DNA of 11,949 nucleotides from Pseudomonadota bacterium (GTDB lineage: Bacteria; Pseudomonadota; Gammaproteobacteria; Acidiferrobacterales; Acidiferrobacteraceae). Numbering within the stretch: the first letter of the stretch is position 1; each line of letters begins with the position of its first letter. The notes under the pieces were generated by a model, which worked only from the letters and a program-made list of their open reading frames with translations, ran no database searches and was not told where the DNA came from. This document shows, piece after piece, positions 1-6,289 of this stretch. Both the position numbers and the translations under genes were made by a program. The DNA lies in NCBI GenBank assembly GCA_021797365.1, contig JAJZZU010000047.1, forward strand, positions 1 to 11,949, in the 5' to 3' direction.

Positions 1-190
1 CGCGGAACACGTTGATGTACTCGTTTTGCCTGTTGGTATTGGATCTGTATATGTTGTTGGTATAAATGCCGTTATAGCCGAGCCCATACTCGATGTGGGC
101 GGCGTGCGCCCTTATGGACACCGCCATAAGGGCGCACGATCCCATGCCCAGCACCCTTGCGATGTGGGTATATTGTTTGGATTTACGCAC
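1..190 (-). CDS. Secreted outer-membrane (beta-barrel type) protein of the exopolysaccharide locus, 5' part only
   Basis: Only the first 63 codons are inside the window; the rest lies beyond the left edge. The GTG at 190-188 is chosen because it gives a textbook signal peptide: a basic start (MRKSK), a hydrophobic core around VLGMGSCALMAV, and a likely cleavage after AHA near residues 29-31. A later ATG at codon 16 would cut the signal peptide in half. The ribosome site is weak (GGA about 10 bases upstream), and the start is only 4 bases past the kinase stop, so translation is probably coupled. The mature start (HIEYGLGYNGIYTNNIYRSN) is rich in aromatic and Asn residues like a first beta-strand. 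It resembles the outer-membrane protein family that follows the chain-length and kinase genes in XrtA/PEP-CTERM loci (TIGR03016-like). That family name is inference; export to the outer membrane is better supported. A strong inverted repeat lies within codons 18-30. Confidence 0.6.
   Translation of the reverse strand, partial: MRKSKQYTHIARVLGMGSCALMAVSIRAHAAHIEYGLGYNGIYTNNIYRSNTNRQNEYINVFR
103..138. repeat. 15-bp perfect inverted repeat with 6-base loop inside a coding region
   Basis: The left arm CGTGCGCCCTTATGG (103-117) is exactly complementary to the right arm CCATAAGGGCGCACG (124-138), with ACACCG between them. In the mRNA, read from the minus strand, it would fold into a strong hairpin at nucleotides 53-88 of the outer-membrane protein gene, within its signal-peptide codons. 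No U-rich run follows on either strand, so it is not an ordinary intrinsic terminator. A role in mRNA stability, ribosome pausing or protein binding is inference. Confidence 0.85.
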
Positions 191-194
191 GCTG

Positions 195-1034
195 TTAATT
201 CCAGATGACGCGACGCGGCTGCGGCTCGTCGTTGAAGACGACCCCCAGGAACTTTTGTTCGTCGATCCCCTTGGCGGCACCCCAGATCTGCGACTCCGTC
301 ACCTTGCCGTAAGGCACGACCAGCAGCACGAAGTCGGCGATCTCGGCCAGCACGGAGGCGTCAGCGGACTCTGCCGGGGAGGCCGCGTCAAGGACGATAT
401 AGCGATCCGGGTAGCGGTCCCGCAAGTGCGCTATCAGATCGCGCATGCGCCGTGAGTCAAGATGCTCGGTTCCGGCATCACTCTTGCGACCGGCCGGGAT
501 CAAGCGAAAGCGAGGCAGTCCTCCTTCGTGTATGATCTGGTTCACCTCGACATCCTCGGCCTCAAGATAGTCGGTCAGTCCGTAGTGGATATCGCCGCCC
601 ACAAGGCGATCCTGCTGAGGGTCGCGCAAGCGGCAATCGATCAACAACGCGGTCTTGCTCTCATCGAACGCAAACGCCGCGGCGAGATTCAAGGCCACGA
701 AGCTTGCACCGCCGTCTGGCACCACGGATGTCACGAGAACAACGCAGTTTCTTGGACCCGCGTTCTGCAGGATGTGGGTCCGCATCTGCCGGAACGATTC
801 CACCACTCGGGCATCCTCCATTTCTTGGTAGATGATCTTGGCCTCGCTCAGATCGGAGCGCTCCATCTGAAATTTCTGCGACATCCGCGGGATCTGGGCA
901 GTGTAGGCCGCGATATCCTTGGCGCTCAGGATGAGCGGCCTTTCCTGGGCGGCTGCGGAGGCGGTGGTCGGCGTCGGCTGCGCGACGTCGTCCATGGCAC
1001 GGGCCTTCTGTAATGCTTTTTCGACTTTGCTCAT
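195..1034 (-). CDS. BY-kinase-like ATPase (CpsD/CapB type) of the exopolysaccharide locus, with degenerate P-loop
   Basis: This 279-residue cytoplasmic protein is homologous to the detached ATPase half of bacterial tyrosine kinases that work with a chain-length protein to control polysaccharide polymerisation and export. It is closest to the XrtA-locus kinase group (TIGR03018-like). The oligomerisation motif ExxRxxR is intact at 79-85. The Walker A region at residues 106-111 reads PDGGAS, where kinases have PGEGKS, so the nucleotide-binding lysine is replaced by Ala110. Walker A' at 130-139 (LLIDCRLRDP) keeps Asp133 but has Arg135 for the second Asp. Walker B (YIVLDA, Asp216) is kept. The C-terminus (RRVIWN) has no tyrosine cluster. 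The ATG overlaps the stop of the upstream chain-length gene (ATGA), with an AGGT ribosome site 10 bases upstream. I infer a structural partner or pseudokinase. Family membership is firm; loss of kinase activity is a prediction. Confidence 0.87.
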   Translation of the reverse strand: MSKVEKALQKARAMDDVAQPTPTTASAAAQERPLILSAKDIAAYTAQIPRMSQKFQMERSDLSEAKIIYQEMEDARVVESFRQMRTHILQNAGPRNCVVLVTSVVPDGGASFVALNLAAAFAFDESKTALLIDCRLRDPQQDRLVGGDIHYGLTDYLEAEDVEVNQIIHEGGLPRFRLIPAGRKSDAGTEHLDSRRMRDLIAHLRDRYPDRYIVLDAASPAESADASVLAEIADFVLLVVPYGKVTESQIWGAAKGIDEQKFLGVVFNDEPQPRRVIWN

Positions 1035-2560
1035 AGTGTTCTACCTGAAAGGACGATGCTGACGGCAATGAATAAAACGCTGAACATAAGGACGCCAAGC
1101 CAATGGACGCTGCGGCGGGCCGATAATGCCTCACTTGGTGCATAGAGGTGTGGTACCACCGCAAGCAACGGCAGATTGAGGGTCTCCGGTATGACCGCCT
1201 CGGCGCGCACCCGGGCATCCATCTGACTACGGCCATAGAGCAGGCCGAAAGGCAGGATGAGGCCAAGGACGATTCCACCAATGACAAATAGCGGGAACGG
1301 GGGTCCTATCGGCTCTATCGGGCGCGTCGCCGGCTCATAGACGCGAAACGAGAGGGCCTGCTGCTCCTTGTTCAGGTTAAGCGACACCCGGGCCTGTTCG
1401 CGGCGCTTCAGAAGGCCATTCAAGGTCTGGCGATTTGCGGCATAATTGCGCAGCAGCGTGGACACCGCAGATGACCCTTGAGAGGCGTGCAAGGCCTTCA
1501 TCTGCGTACGCAGGAGGGTCTGGGACTCCGTGGTCTCGGCCTGCAGGGTGGCGACGCGCGCCTGGGTCTCGTCTAGCTCGTGCTCGAGCTTGCGGAAGAA
1601 GCGGCCCGACCCGACCGCGAAGGCAAACGGCTGCTGGCCGGGATGCAGGGCCTTTTCGCGGGCCGTAAGGTGGGCGAGCTTGGCGCGCAGGCCGTGGATC
1701 TCGGACCTGAGTGTCTTGATACCGGGGTAGGTCCGGCGGTAATAGAGCTGCAGCTTTTGCAGGCGGGCCTCGTCTGCGATCAGACGCGAGCGATCCAGGC
1801 CTTCCCGAGCAATGATCGAGTTCGTCCGGCCGTGGCCTGTGAGCTCATGCTCCAGGGCCCGCACGCGCCCCTCATCCTCTTTGAGCTCGATGCGGCCCTT
1901 GTCGTAGGCCATGCGCAGATGGGCGATACGCCGCCTTTCGTAGCGCGCGAACGTATGGTCGGCATCGAGGGTATTGGCCTTTAGTTTCCTGATCTCCGCG
2001 CCTTCGCGGGCCAGGCGATGGCGATAGTTTGCGACCTCCTGATTCAGGAAGGTATAGGCGCCCTGCGCCTGCTGCAAGGCCGCCTGGCGGTCTTGCCCGA
2101 TGAACTGGGCGACGACCGCCTGGGTCAAGTGGTAGGCGCGCAGGGGATCGGTGTCCTTGAACGACACGCTTATGAGATTCTTGCCAAGGTCCATGACCGA
2201 GGCATTGCTACGCACGGACGCCAATATCCCGGCCTTTTTGTGGGGTGACATGGACTTCTTCAAGAACCCCGCCTTGGCCATGGCCGGCATGAGGATCTCG
2301 CGGCTCGTGATGAGGTCCTGAGCGATCTTGGCGCGCTGCTGGCCGACATCGGGCTGGTAGGCCGCCCCCTTGATGAGCGGCGCTATAAGGCGCTTGTTGT
2401 TGACGAGAATCAGGGACGTGGATTTGTAGGCGCGCGGCCATAACAGTCCCGCGACTGTGGCCAGCGCCGTCACCGCGATGAATGTGCCGGCGACGAAGCG
2501 GCGGTGCGAGAATGCCTCCTTGCCGAGGATATGAGCGTTCTGCTCGAATGTCAGTCTCAT
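1031..2560 (-). CDS. Polysaccharide chain-length determinant / co-polymerase (Wzz type, XrtA-locus style)
   Basis: This 509-residue inner-membrane protein is expected to set polymer length and connect polymerisation to the export lipoprotein. The first helix is at about 22-40, followed by a Wzz-like segment (AYKSTSLILV). Next comes a long periplasmic stretch of charged, heptad-like sequence (about 160-400) typical of the coiled coils of polysaccharide co-polymerases. The proline-rich PIGPPFP motif leads into helix two at about 422-442. A cytoplasmic loop with NLPLLAVVP (462-470) follows, then a third helix at about 486-506. Size and three-helix layout fit the PEP-CTERM/XrtA chain-length family (TIGR03007-like) better than Wzz of O-antigen loci. 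The kinase is not fused; it is the next gene, overlapping by 4 bases. The ATG has an AAGGA ribosome site at 2567-2571 with a 6-base spacer. Confidence 0.9.
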   Translation of the reverse strand: MRLTFEQNAHILGKEAFSHRRFVAGTFIAVTALATVAGLLWPRAYKSTSLILVNNKRLIAPLIKGAAYQPDVGQQRAKIAQDLITSREILMPAMAKAGFLKKSMSPHKKAGILASVRSNASVMDLGKNLISVSFKDTDPLRAYHLTQAVVAQFIGQDRQAALQQAQGAYTFLNQEVANYRHRLAREGAEIRKLKANTLDADHTFARYERRRIAHLRMAYDKGRIELKEDEGRVRALEHELTGHGRTNSIIAREGLDRSRLIADEARLQKLQLYYRRTYPGIKTLRSEIHGLRAKLAHLTAREKALHPGQQPFAFAVGSGRFFRKLEHELDETQARVATLQAETTESQTLLRTQMKALHASQGSSAVSTLLRNYAANRQTLNGLLKRREQARVSLNLNKEQQALSFRVYEPATRPIEPIGPPFPLFVIGGIVLGLILPFGLLYGRSQMDARVRAEAVIPETLNLPLLAVVPHLYAPSEALSARRSVHWLGVLMFSVLFIAVSIVLSGRTL

Positions 2561-2590
2561 ACGTTGTCCTTAAGGTTTCAGATGCGTGAC

Positions 2591-3217
2591 TTAGAGGAGG
2601 CGCTCGGGGACCGTGATGATGTCCCCGGGCCGGAGCCGATAGTTGGTACCAAGCCGTCCTTCACTCAATATGTTGCCGAGCCGCACATGTATGACCCGCT
2701 CGGAATGGCCTACGACGCGATGGATCTCGGTGTCATTGGCGGCCGCAAAGGTATTGATACCGCCGGCGTCCAAGACCGCGTCCAGTACGGTCATGCCGGG
2801 TTCGTAGCGTAGCGATGCCGGATGCTCGACGGCACCGGTCACACGGATCCTGTCCTGGTAACTGTCCTGAACGACATGCGTGACGATGACTGTCACTTGT
2901 GGGTCGCGCACATAGTAGGCGAGCTTGGTCTTTATGGTCCGGGCGACACCCGAGGCGGTGTGGCCGGCAACCGACACGGAGCCTATGAGCGGCATGGAGA
3001 TACGCCCATCCGGGCGCACCGGGACCGTCTCCGAGAGCCGTTTGTTGTGCCACACGGAGATCTTGATGACGTCGGCAACCGCCAGACGGTAATGGGGAAT
3101 GCGCGCATGGGCGGTGGCCGTCATGCGCGGGGCCCCGCCCGCCGTCGACATCGGGGCCTGCGCGCAAGCACTCAAACCCGCCAGCGCGAGAGTGGCGACT
3201 AATAGCTTTGGCTTCAT
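2591..3217 (-). CDS. Exopolysaccharide export lipoprotein (Poly_export plus SLBB, Wza-related)
   Basis: This 208-residue lipoprotein should form the periplasmic and outer-membrane end of the polysaccharide exporter. The start MKPKLLVATLALAGLSAC gives a short lipoprotein signal with lipobox LSAC and Cys18 as the lipidated residue. ATG codons further upstream (3226, 3238, 3256) either lack well-spaced ribosome sites or spoil the signal's basic start, whereas 3217 has AAGGA with an 8-base spacer. A Poly_export domain spans about 42-113 (HYRLAVADVIKISVW, RPDGRISMPLIG, VRDPQVTV). One SLBB domain spans about 123-169 (RIRVTGAVEHPASL). The protein ends in LRPGDIITVPERLL. It is far shorter than E. coli Wza and lacks its C-terminal pore helix, as usual for the XrtA-locus export protein (TIGR03027-like). 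It lies 30 bases upstream of the chain-length gene. Confidence 0.92.
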   Translation of the reverse strand: MKPKLLVATLALAGLSACAQAPMSTAGGAPRMTATAHARIPHYRLAVADVIKISVWHNKRLSETVPVRPDGRISMPLIGSVSVAGHTASGVARTIKTKLAYYVRDPQVTVIVTHVVQDSYQDRIRVTGAVEHPASLRYEPGMTVLDAVLDAGGINTFAAANDTEIHRVVGHSERVIHVRLGNILSEGRLGTNYRLRPGDIITVPERLL

Positions 3218-3225
3218 CTGTTCCA

Positions 3226-3230
3226 TCCTT
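3226..3230 (-). promoter_or_regulatory. Ribosome binding site that decides the export-lipoprotein start
   Basis: AAGGA lies 8 bases before the ATG at 3217. It overlaps the ATG at 3226-3224, so that earlier ATG cannot use it. This supports the start that gives a clean lipoprotein signal. Confidence 0.6.
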
Positions 3231-3320
3231 GGCTGCATCTTCCTTGTGAGGGCCATTCAACCTTATCGCGGCGGGCTCATCCCTTATATCCGACCAAGGT
3301 CCGCCCGCGAGACCTGATAT

Positions 3321-4706
3321 CTAGCGTGCACCGTCCTGGAAAATCACGACCTGTATCGTCTGGAAGAGAATGATCAGATCCAGAAACAGGGTGTTGTTCT
3401 TGACGTAGTAGAGGTCATACTTCAGCTTTTCTATGGCATCTTCCACCGAGGCGCCATAGGGGTAGCGTACCTGCGCCCAGCCCGTGATGCCGGGCTTTAT
3501 GGTGTGGCGATAACCGTAATAGGGGATGTCGCGCGCGAGCTTGTCGACGAAAAACGGGCGTTCGGGACGAGGCCCGACGAAACTCATGTCGCCGCGCAGG
3601 ACGTTGAATACCTGGGGCAGTTCGTCGATACGCACCTTGCGGATAAAGGCCCCGATGCGCGTCACGCGGCTGTCGTTGTGGCTGGCCCACTGGGGTGTGC
3701 CGTCGGTTTCGGCATTGACGCGCATGCTGCGGAACTTGAACAACGGAAACACGCATCCGGCCTGGCCGACCCGATCCTGCCGGTAGAGCACCGGGCCATT
3801 ATCCTCGAACTTAACCAGGACCGCCGTGATCACCATGATCGGCAGGCACACGATCAACAGGGCGATACTGGCGGCGACGTCAAAGACACGCTTGATCCAG
3901 GCCTTCAGGACCCCCTGCTCGAAACCGTCGGCGAATACGAGCCAACTCGTGTTGAGCGACTCCAATTCGATCCGCCCGCTCTCGCGCTCGAAAAATGTCG
4001 TGAGATCCATGACACGCGTTCCGGCAAGCTTGCACTCGAGCAATTCGTTGACCGGCAAGGTCTGTCTGCGATCACGATTCCCGACCACAATCTCGGTGAC
4101 ACGATGACTGCGGGCGATGGCAACGAGCGGCTGATCGCGGCGCAATACCAGCGGGCCATCCATGTCTTCCCGCTCACCACAGGGCATGAAACCCACAACC
4201 TGGAAACCAGGGCGCCCCGGACCGCCCTGGGCGAGCGCCTGAATGGCGCGCGCACGCTTACCGGTGCCCAATACCAACACCTGGCGATGGACGGCCGCGC
4301 GGCTGGCGACGGCCAGATACAGAAGCCGTGTCAGTACCGTCCCGCACAGGGCCACGAGTACCACCGAGGCCAGCACCGCCGGCGGCAGCACCAGCGAAGG
4401 CAGGATGGGCAACAGCGTGCAAAAGACCAGAAAACCCAGGGAGAGGCTCACGATGAGGCGCGGGAAATAGCCCCACTGCCCCTCCTTGAGTTCGCGCTGA
4501 TAGAGGCCGAACGCGGTCATGACGACCCACATGACGACCACGAAGAGCAGCGCCCTGCCAGAGGTCGCGGCAAGATGGGTCCGTGTCGCCAATCCGCCGT
4601 AGCGGACCTGGGCGCCCAAATACAGCGCGCCCCACAAGACCAACACCTCGGAAAGCCCCAGGATCACGAGACCCTTGGGCAGATAATGCCGGAAGATGCG
4701 AATCAC
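3321..4706 (-). CDS. Polyprenyl-phosphate sugar-1-phosphate transferase (initiating glycosyltransferase of the exopolysaccharide locus)
   Basis: This 461-residue membrane enzyme should transfer a sugar-1-phosphate from a nucleotide sugar to undecaprenyl phosphate, starting each repeat unit at the inner membrane. The N-terminal half has several hydrophobic helices (from about residue 8 onward) and a Rossmann-like segment (VLVLGTGKRARAIQAL), as in WbaP/EpsB-type enzymes. The bacterial sugar transferase domain (PF02397) covers about 270-457: an entry helix, KFRSMR at 324-329, the catalytic-type Asp-Glu at 361-362 in IDELPQVFNVLRGDMSF, then VGPRPERP and KPGITGWAQV. The segments WLVFADGF and YPYGASVEDAIEKL match the PEP-CTERM/XrtA-associated subfamily (TIGR03013-like). 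The GTG at 4706 is chosen because AGGGA sits 6 bases upstream and the protein then begins MIRIFRHYLP, as in relatives; the in-frame extension to 4844 resembles no protein. It is the first gene of the operon. The sugar is unknown. Confidence 0.93.
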   Translation of the reverse strand: MIRIFRHYLPKGLVILGLSEVLVLWGALYLGAQVRYGGLATRTHLAATSGRALLFVVVMWVVMTAFGLYQRELKEGQWGYFPRLIVSLSLGFLVFCTLLPILPSLVLPPAVLASVVLVALCGTVLTRLLYLAVASRAAVHRQVLVLGTGKRARAIQALAQGGPGRPGFQVVGFMPCGEREDMDGPLVLRRDQPLVAIARSHRVTEIVVGNRDRRQTLPVNELLECKLAGTRVMDLTTFFERESGRIELESLNTSWLVFADGFEQGVLKAWIKRVFDVAASIALLIVCLPIMVITAVLVKFEDNGPVLYRQDRVGQAGCVFPLFKFRSMRVNAETDGTPQWASHNDSRVTRIGAFIRKVRIDELPQVFNVLRGDMSFVGPRPERPFFVDKLARDIPYYGYRHTIKPGITGWAQVRYPYGASVEDAIEKLKYDLYYVKNNTLFLDLIILFQTIQVVIFQDGAR

Positions 4707-4712
4707 GTTACG

Positions 4713-4717
4713 TCCCT
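4713..4717 (-). promoter_or_regulatory. Ribosome binding site for the GTG start of the sugar-phosphate transferase
   Basis: AGGGA with a 6-base spacer to GTG at 4706. It decides against the longer reading from the ATG at 4844. Confidence 0.6.
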
Positions 4718-4807
4718 GTAACAGCTCAGCATGCCGCCATTTAGCGGTGCCGGCCGTCGCAAGACAATCCGACCTTTCGGCCACCGCAACCCACCCTGCT
4801 TGATCGC

Positions 4808-4823
4808 GCGTCGGACATGCCAA
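4808..4823 (-). promoter_or_regulatory. Candidate sigma-54 (-24/-12) promoter, weak
   Basis: The minus strand reads TTGGCATGTCCGACGC. The -24 part TTGGCATG differs from YTGGCACG by one base, and GG and GC have the required 10-base spacing. The -12 part (ACGC instead of TTGC) is poor. A start site near 4796 would leave a leader of about 90 bases before the GTG. XrtA/PEP-CTERM loci are often tied to sigma-54 activators of the PrsR type, which raises interest but is not evidence from this sequence. Confidence 0.22.
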
Positions 4824-5100
4824 GACCCGGCGATCGACCCTCACCGACGCCCCGAAACCCCCGGAAACCCGGACGCCGCGTGATCGCGTCGACCGCTAAT
4901 AGCCTTCGGACCGTGGCGCATCTCCGCCATCGCCGGTGCCTGGAAGAGGACTGCCCCTGTGGAATACCGCCCACCGCTCGCTGCCGCCATCGATGCGGCG
5001 ACACCCGATGTCCTTCCTGATGGCGCCGCGGGAAGCGGTCGCGCGGCCATACCAGTGGCCATGAGCGCGGACGCGCGGGCGGCGCGGACCTTGTCAGTGG

Positions 5101-6159
5101 CTAATGACCGTGCCGATGATGAATATCCGGATAATGGCAATGATCATGCACCAGCGGTTCATGGACGTGGCGGTGGACATGCGGTTCACGGCTGTCCCAA
5201 GGAAAATCATGCGCATGCTGGTGGTGGACATCGTGCACATGGCGGTGACTATGCACCAGGGTCTCATGGCGGTGGATGTGGGCGTGGCGCTCGGCGAGGT
5301 GCAACCATAAACCCGCCACCATGAGGCCGGCCGCCACCCAGAATACCGCGCTCGCGTTCTCATGCAGCCACAACAAGGCGATGACCGCGCCGACGAACGG
5401 CGCCGCGGAAAAGTAGGCGCTCGTACGCGCTGTCCCGATATGCCGCAATGCCGTGACGAATAATGCCAGGCTGACACCATAACCCAGGAACCCCACCAGA
5501 CCCGCGGCCGCCCCGGTGGAAAACGAAGGAAAGGGCTCCCCGAGCAGCAGGGCCACGGCGGTATTCACGCTACCCGCCGCCACACCCTTGACGGCCGCGA
5601 TCGCAACCGGATCGCCGACCGATACCCGTCGCGTGAGATTATTGTCCAAAGCCCAGCACAGGCATGCCCCCATGACCGCCAATGGACCCAGGATCGATGC
5701 CGGACGGGTGTAAGCCTGCCCGGTCAGCAGCGCACCCGCGAGCGCGATCAACACCATGCCCAACACCATGCGTCGATCATGATGTTCATGAAACACAAAC
5801 CACGCGACGAGCGCCGTGAAGACATTTTCCAGATTGAGCAACAACGAGGCATTGGCGGCGGGCATGCGCGAGAGTCCGAACATCAACAGGATGGGCCCCA
5901 AGACACCGCCGAACACGATCGCGCCGGCGAGCCACGGGACATCCTGGCGCTCAATGAGGCCACTCCCGGCATCGCGCGTACGCCGCCACAGCCACACACC
6001 CAAGAGACCGGCCCCGGCGCCGAGATAGAGCAGACCCGCGAGCGCCACGGCGGCCACATGCCCGAGCAGGGCCTTGGCAAACGGGGTGCTGGCCCCGAAC
6101 AAGATGGCGGCCGCAAGCGCGCTCGCAATACCTGGGGCCAGGCGTGACGGGGTATTCAA
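5101..6159 (-). CDS. EamA/DMT-family transporter with long histidine-rich C-terminal tail
   Basis: This 352-residue inner-membrane protein has about ten hydrophobic helices in two EamA repeats (about 10-145 and 155-285). Typical signs are GASTPFAKALL near the start, SLLLNLENVFTALVAWFVFHE at the end of helix four/five, and a similar segment (TARTSAYFSAAPFVGAVIALL) in the second half. The family carries small solutes or metals; the substrate cannot be read here. Residues 287-352 form a tail with 24 histidines. This suggests binding of Ni, Co, Zn or Cu and so a role in metal export or sensing, which is inference. Comparable His-rich tails occur on other proteobacterial DMT proteins, as I recall. 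The start is TTG at 6159 with AAGGA 7 bases upstream. It stands alone, 130 bases past rarA and 394 bases before the exopolysaccharide operon, with its own promoter candidate. Confidence 0.9.
   Translation of the reverse strand: MNTPSRLAPGIASALAAAILFGASTPFAKALLGHVAAVALAGLLYLGAGAGLLGVWLWRRTRDAGSGLIERQDVPWLAGAIVFGGVLGPILLMFGLSRMPAANASLLLNLENVFTALVAWFVFHEHHDRRMVLGMVLIALAGALLTGQAYTRPASILGPLAVMGACLCWALDNNLTRRVSVGDPVAIAAVKGVAAGSVNTAVALLLGEPFPSFSTGAAAGLVGFLGYGVSLALFVTALRHIGTARTSAYFSAAPFVGAVIALLWLHENASAVFWVAAGLMVAGLWLHLAERHAHIHRHETLVHSHRHVHDVHHQHAHDFPWDSREPHVHRHVHEPLVHDHCHYPDIHHRHGH
5104..5301 (-). repeat. Histidine-rich tail made of two imperfect tandem units
   Basis: This encodes residues 287-352 of the transporter, with 24 His in 66 residues. 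Unit A (residues 294-317, DNA 5209-5280) starts HIHRHETLVHSH and ends HHQHAH. Unit B (327-352, DNA 5104-5181) starts HVHRHVHEPLVHDH and ends HHRHGH. The two align with one two-residue gap, and DFPWDSREP separates them. An internal duplication of a metal-binding module is the simplest reading. Confidence 0.75.
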
Positions 6160-6166
6160 GGGGCGG

Positions 6167-6171
6167 TCCTT
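6167..6171 (-). promoter_or_regulatory. Ribosome binding site supporting the TTG start of the transporter
   Basis: AAGGA with a 7-base spacer to TTG at 6159. It supports a TTG start, with the first transmembrane helix beginning about residue 9. Confidence 0.6.
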
Positions 6172-6186
6172 ACGCTATACAACCAA

Positions 6187-6217
6187 ATCATAAAGGCTTG
6201 GCGCAGTCCCTTTCCAA
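6187..6217 (-). promoter_or_regulatory. Candidate sigma-70 promoter for the transporter
   Basis: The minus strand has TTGGAA (6217-6212), 19 bases, then TATGAT (6192-6187), giving a start near 6180 and a leader of about 20 bases. The -10 box is good; the spacing is long and the -35 box is only fair. Confidence 0.35.
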
Positions 6218-6289
6218 TGGCGCCCCACACAACCATGTCCACGGCGAGCGCAAAACATGCCACGCGGCCGATGCCAGAACAGCGCCCCA

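Larger units (their letters stand above)
4707..5100. other. 394-base non-coding region upstream of the exopolysaccharide operon
   Basis: No convincing gene is seen here: short open frames on both strands are Arg/Pro/Gly-rich and resemble no family. On the minus strand, the operon's coding strand, it holds a weak sigma-70 candidate (TTGTCT at 4767-4762, 17 bases, CTAAAT at 4744-4739), a weak sigma-54 candidate at 4808-4823, and a cluster of G-runs at 4838-4870. The part next to the transporter stop (5041-5100) has GC-rich repeats but no stem followed by a U-run, so no terminator is called. It probably carries the promoter and regulatory sites of the exopolysaccharide operon. Confidence 0.6.

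Noticed and set aside
700..760. A frameshift or sequencing error as the cause of the lost P-loop lysine
   Set aside because: The reading frame is continuous on both sides and the neighbouring residues (VTSVVP before, SFVALNLA after) align with the family without a gap, so this is a substitution.
3218..3320. Possible hairpin (TCGCGG with CCGCGA) and a TATAAG box between the sugar-phosphate transferase and the export lipoprotein
   Set aside because: The stem is only 6 bp with a long loop, and no -35 box fits the TATAAG at a normal spacing; the genes are more simply co-transcribed.
3504..4721. A 405-codon open frame on the plus strand, antisense to the sugar-phosphate transferase
   Set aside because: Low-complexity His/Arg/Gln/Asp-rich product with no family resemblance; the minus strand holds an intact conserved enzyme.
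5041..5100. GC-rich repeats after the transporter stop as a terminator
   Set aside because: The GCGCGGAC units are direct, not inverted, repeats, the GGCCA/TGGCC pairing is only 5 bp, and no U-run follows.
4741..5140. Short open frames on both strands upstream of the exopolysaccharide operon (for example 4741-5004 and 4841-5140 minus, 4817-5020 plus)
   Set aside because: Arg/Pro/Gly/Ser-rich products with no family resemblance; one would also run into the transporter stop region. Treated as non-coding.
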